From: Entamoeba histolytica HM-1:IMSS | Lineage: Eukaryota; Evosea; Mastigamoebida; Endamoebidae | Reading direction: 5' to 3' | Assembly: GCF_000208925.1 (NCBI RefSeq) | Contig: NW_001914887.1 | Span: forward strand, 87,747 to 102,472 | DNA length: 14,726 nucleotides | Shown: positions 14,068 to 14,726 of the stretch, piece after piece | Layout: each line of letters starts with the position of its first letter | Numbering within the stretch: the stretch's first letter is position 1 | The notes under the pieces: model-generated | Told to the model about the DNA's origin: nothing | Database searches by the model: none | What the model saw: the letters and a program-made list of their open reading frames with translations, nothing else | Translations under genes and position numbers: made by a program

Positions 14068-14726
14068 ATGTACAAATTTGATAATGCAGAAATTGAGAAA
14101 GAACAAACAACATTGCATATTCCTAAAGATTGTTATTTTTATTTAACAGGACATTTTCAATTTGAAGTATTAAAAGGAGATGTTTATGTTAATGGAATTA
14201 AAGCACTGAAAGGAAATCATTGTATTGAACAATCACATTTTAGTCCAGCAATACCATTTGTTTGTAAAACTAATGCAGATATTCAATTTAAACCATTAAC
14301 AACAACTTGTGAAGAATTGTATGAACTTCCAAATTCATATTTAATGAAAGAAACAACAAAAGAAGATACATTACTTTCATCAAATGCATTTACATTTGGA
14401 GGAATAAGAATTGTTAATAAATCATTAGCAAATAAAATGAATATTCCAAAGAATTGGAGAAAAGTAATTCAACGAATAAAAAATACAGCAAAACAAGGAG
14501 TTGTAAGAGTTGGAGTTGTAGGAGGAAAAGGATGTGGGAAATCAACATTTGTTAATTTATTAAAGAATTCATTAGTTGAAGATAATAAAGTATGTATAAT
14601 TGATGTAGATCCAGGACAACCATTTTGTGGTAAAATAGGAACATTTTCATTAATAATTTGTGATAAACAAAATTTTAATGAACCATATATTTCAAAAACA
14701 TTTTATGAAGAATATAATTTTGTTAT
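14068..14726 (+). CDS. Grc3/NOL9-type polynucleotide 5'-kinase, 5' part
   Basis: The reading frame is open from the ATG at 14068 to the window end (219 codons plus two bases), so the gene is cut by the window. The N-terminus has the beta-domain pattern YFYLTGHFQFEVLKGDVYVNG (about 23-43) found in the Clp1/Grc3 family. The P-loop GGKGCGKST is at about 152-160 and a second motif DVDPGQP at about 179-185, the form seen in Grc3/NOL9 and not the ELDVGQ of Clp1. These enzymes phosphorylate RNA 5'-OH ends with ATP; Grc3 acts with Las1 in ITS2 processing of pre-rRNA, in the nucleolus. The catalytic lid and the C-terminal part lie outside the window. Clp1 is the main alternative. Confidence 0.82.
   Translation, partial: MYKFDNAEIEKEQTTLHIPKDCYFYLTGHFQFEVLKGDVYVNGIKALKGNHCIEQSHFSPAIPFVCKTNADIQFKPLTTTCEELYELPNSYLMKETTKEDTLLSSNAFTFGGIRIVNKSLANKMNIPKNWRKVIQRIKNTAKQGVVRVGVVGGKGCGKSTFVNLLKNSLVEDNKVCIIDVDPGQPFCGKIGTFSLIICDKQNFNEPYISKTFYEEYNFV

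Overview
The window looks like nuclear DNA of an Entamoeba species, probably of the E. histolytica / dispar / nuttalli group. The reasons are the very AT-rich sequence, intron-free genes read with the standard code, short spacers rich in A and T runs, start codons placed just behind Inr-like ATTCA motifs, TAATT plus T-runs behind stop codons, and family members typical of Entamoeba (TLDc proteins, degenerate kinases with an Ig-like domain, patatin-like lipases). The species cannot be fixed from this sequence alone.

Layout, left to right. 339-2927 (+) codes for a Slo-like potassium channel with two RCK domains. 3270-4316 (+) codes for an adenosine deaminase of bacterial-like type; a possible broken minus-strand gene (2939-3157) lies between them. 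4317-5712 is a gene-poor stretch that holds an old SINE copy (about 4637-5077, + strand) inside a perfect 22-bp direct repeat. 5713-6714 (+) codes for a TLDc-domain protein with a predicted N-myristoylation signal. 6715-8244 is a second gene-poor stretch with a young-looking SINE on the minus strand (6836-7453) between perfect 23-bp target-site duplications. 8245-8817 (+) is a stand-alone Mut7-C PIN-like RNase with a zinc ribbon. 8818-9816 is AT-rich spacer. 9817-11034 (+) is a pseudokinase. 11145-12590 (-) is a patatin-like phospholipase, convergent with the pseudokinase and divergent from the next gene. 12796-13899 (+) is a DRG-family protein with broken switch motifs. 14068 to the window end (+) is the 5' part of a Grc3/NOL9-type polynucleotide 5'-kinase.

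The genes do not form an operon or pathway; they look like single eukaryotic transcription units. The strongest unexplained signal is the SINE pair. Both copies carry A-box-like and B-box-like Pol III promoter motifs at identical 53-nt spacing. The young copy has no TTTT in its RNA sense strand for 608 bases and then ends in a T-run. Its 5' end also carries two perfect 9-bp inverted repeats in crossing (pseudoknot) order. A second theme is loss of catalytic residues in otherwise intact proteins: the kinase lacks the VAIK lysine and the DFG aspartate, the DRG protein lacks the switch I threonines and the DxxG glycine, and the patatin has GxSxS instead of GxSxG.
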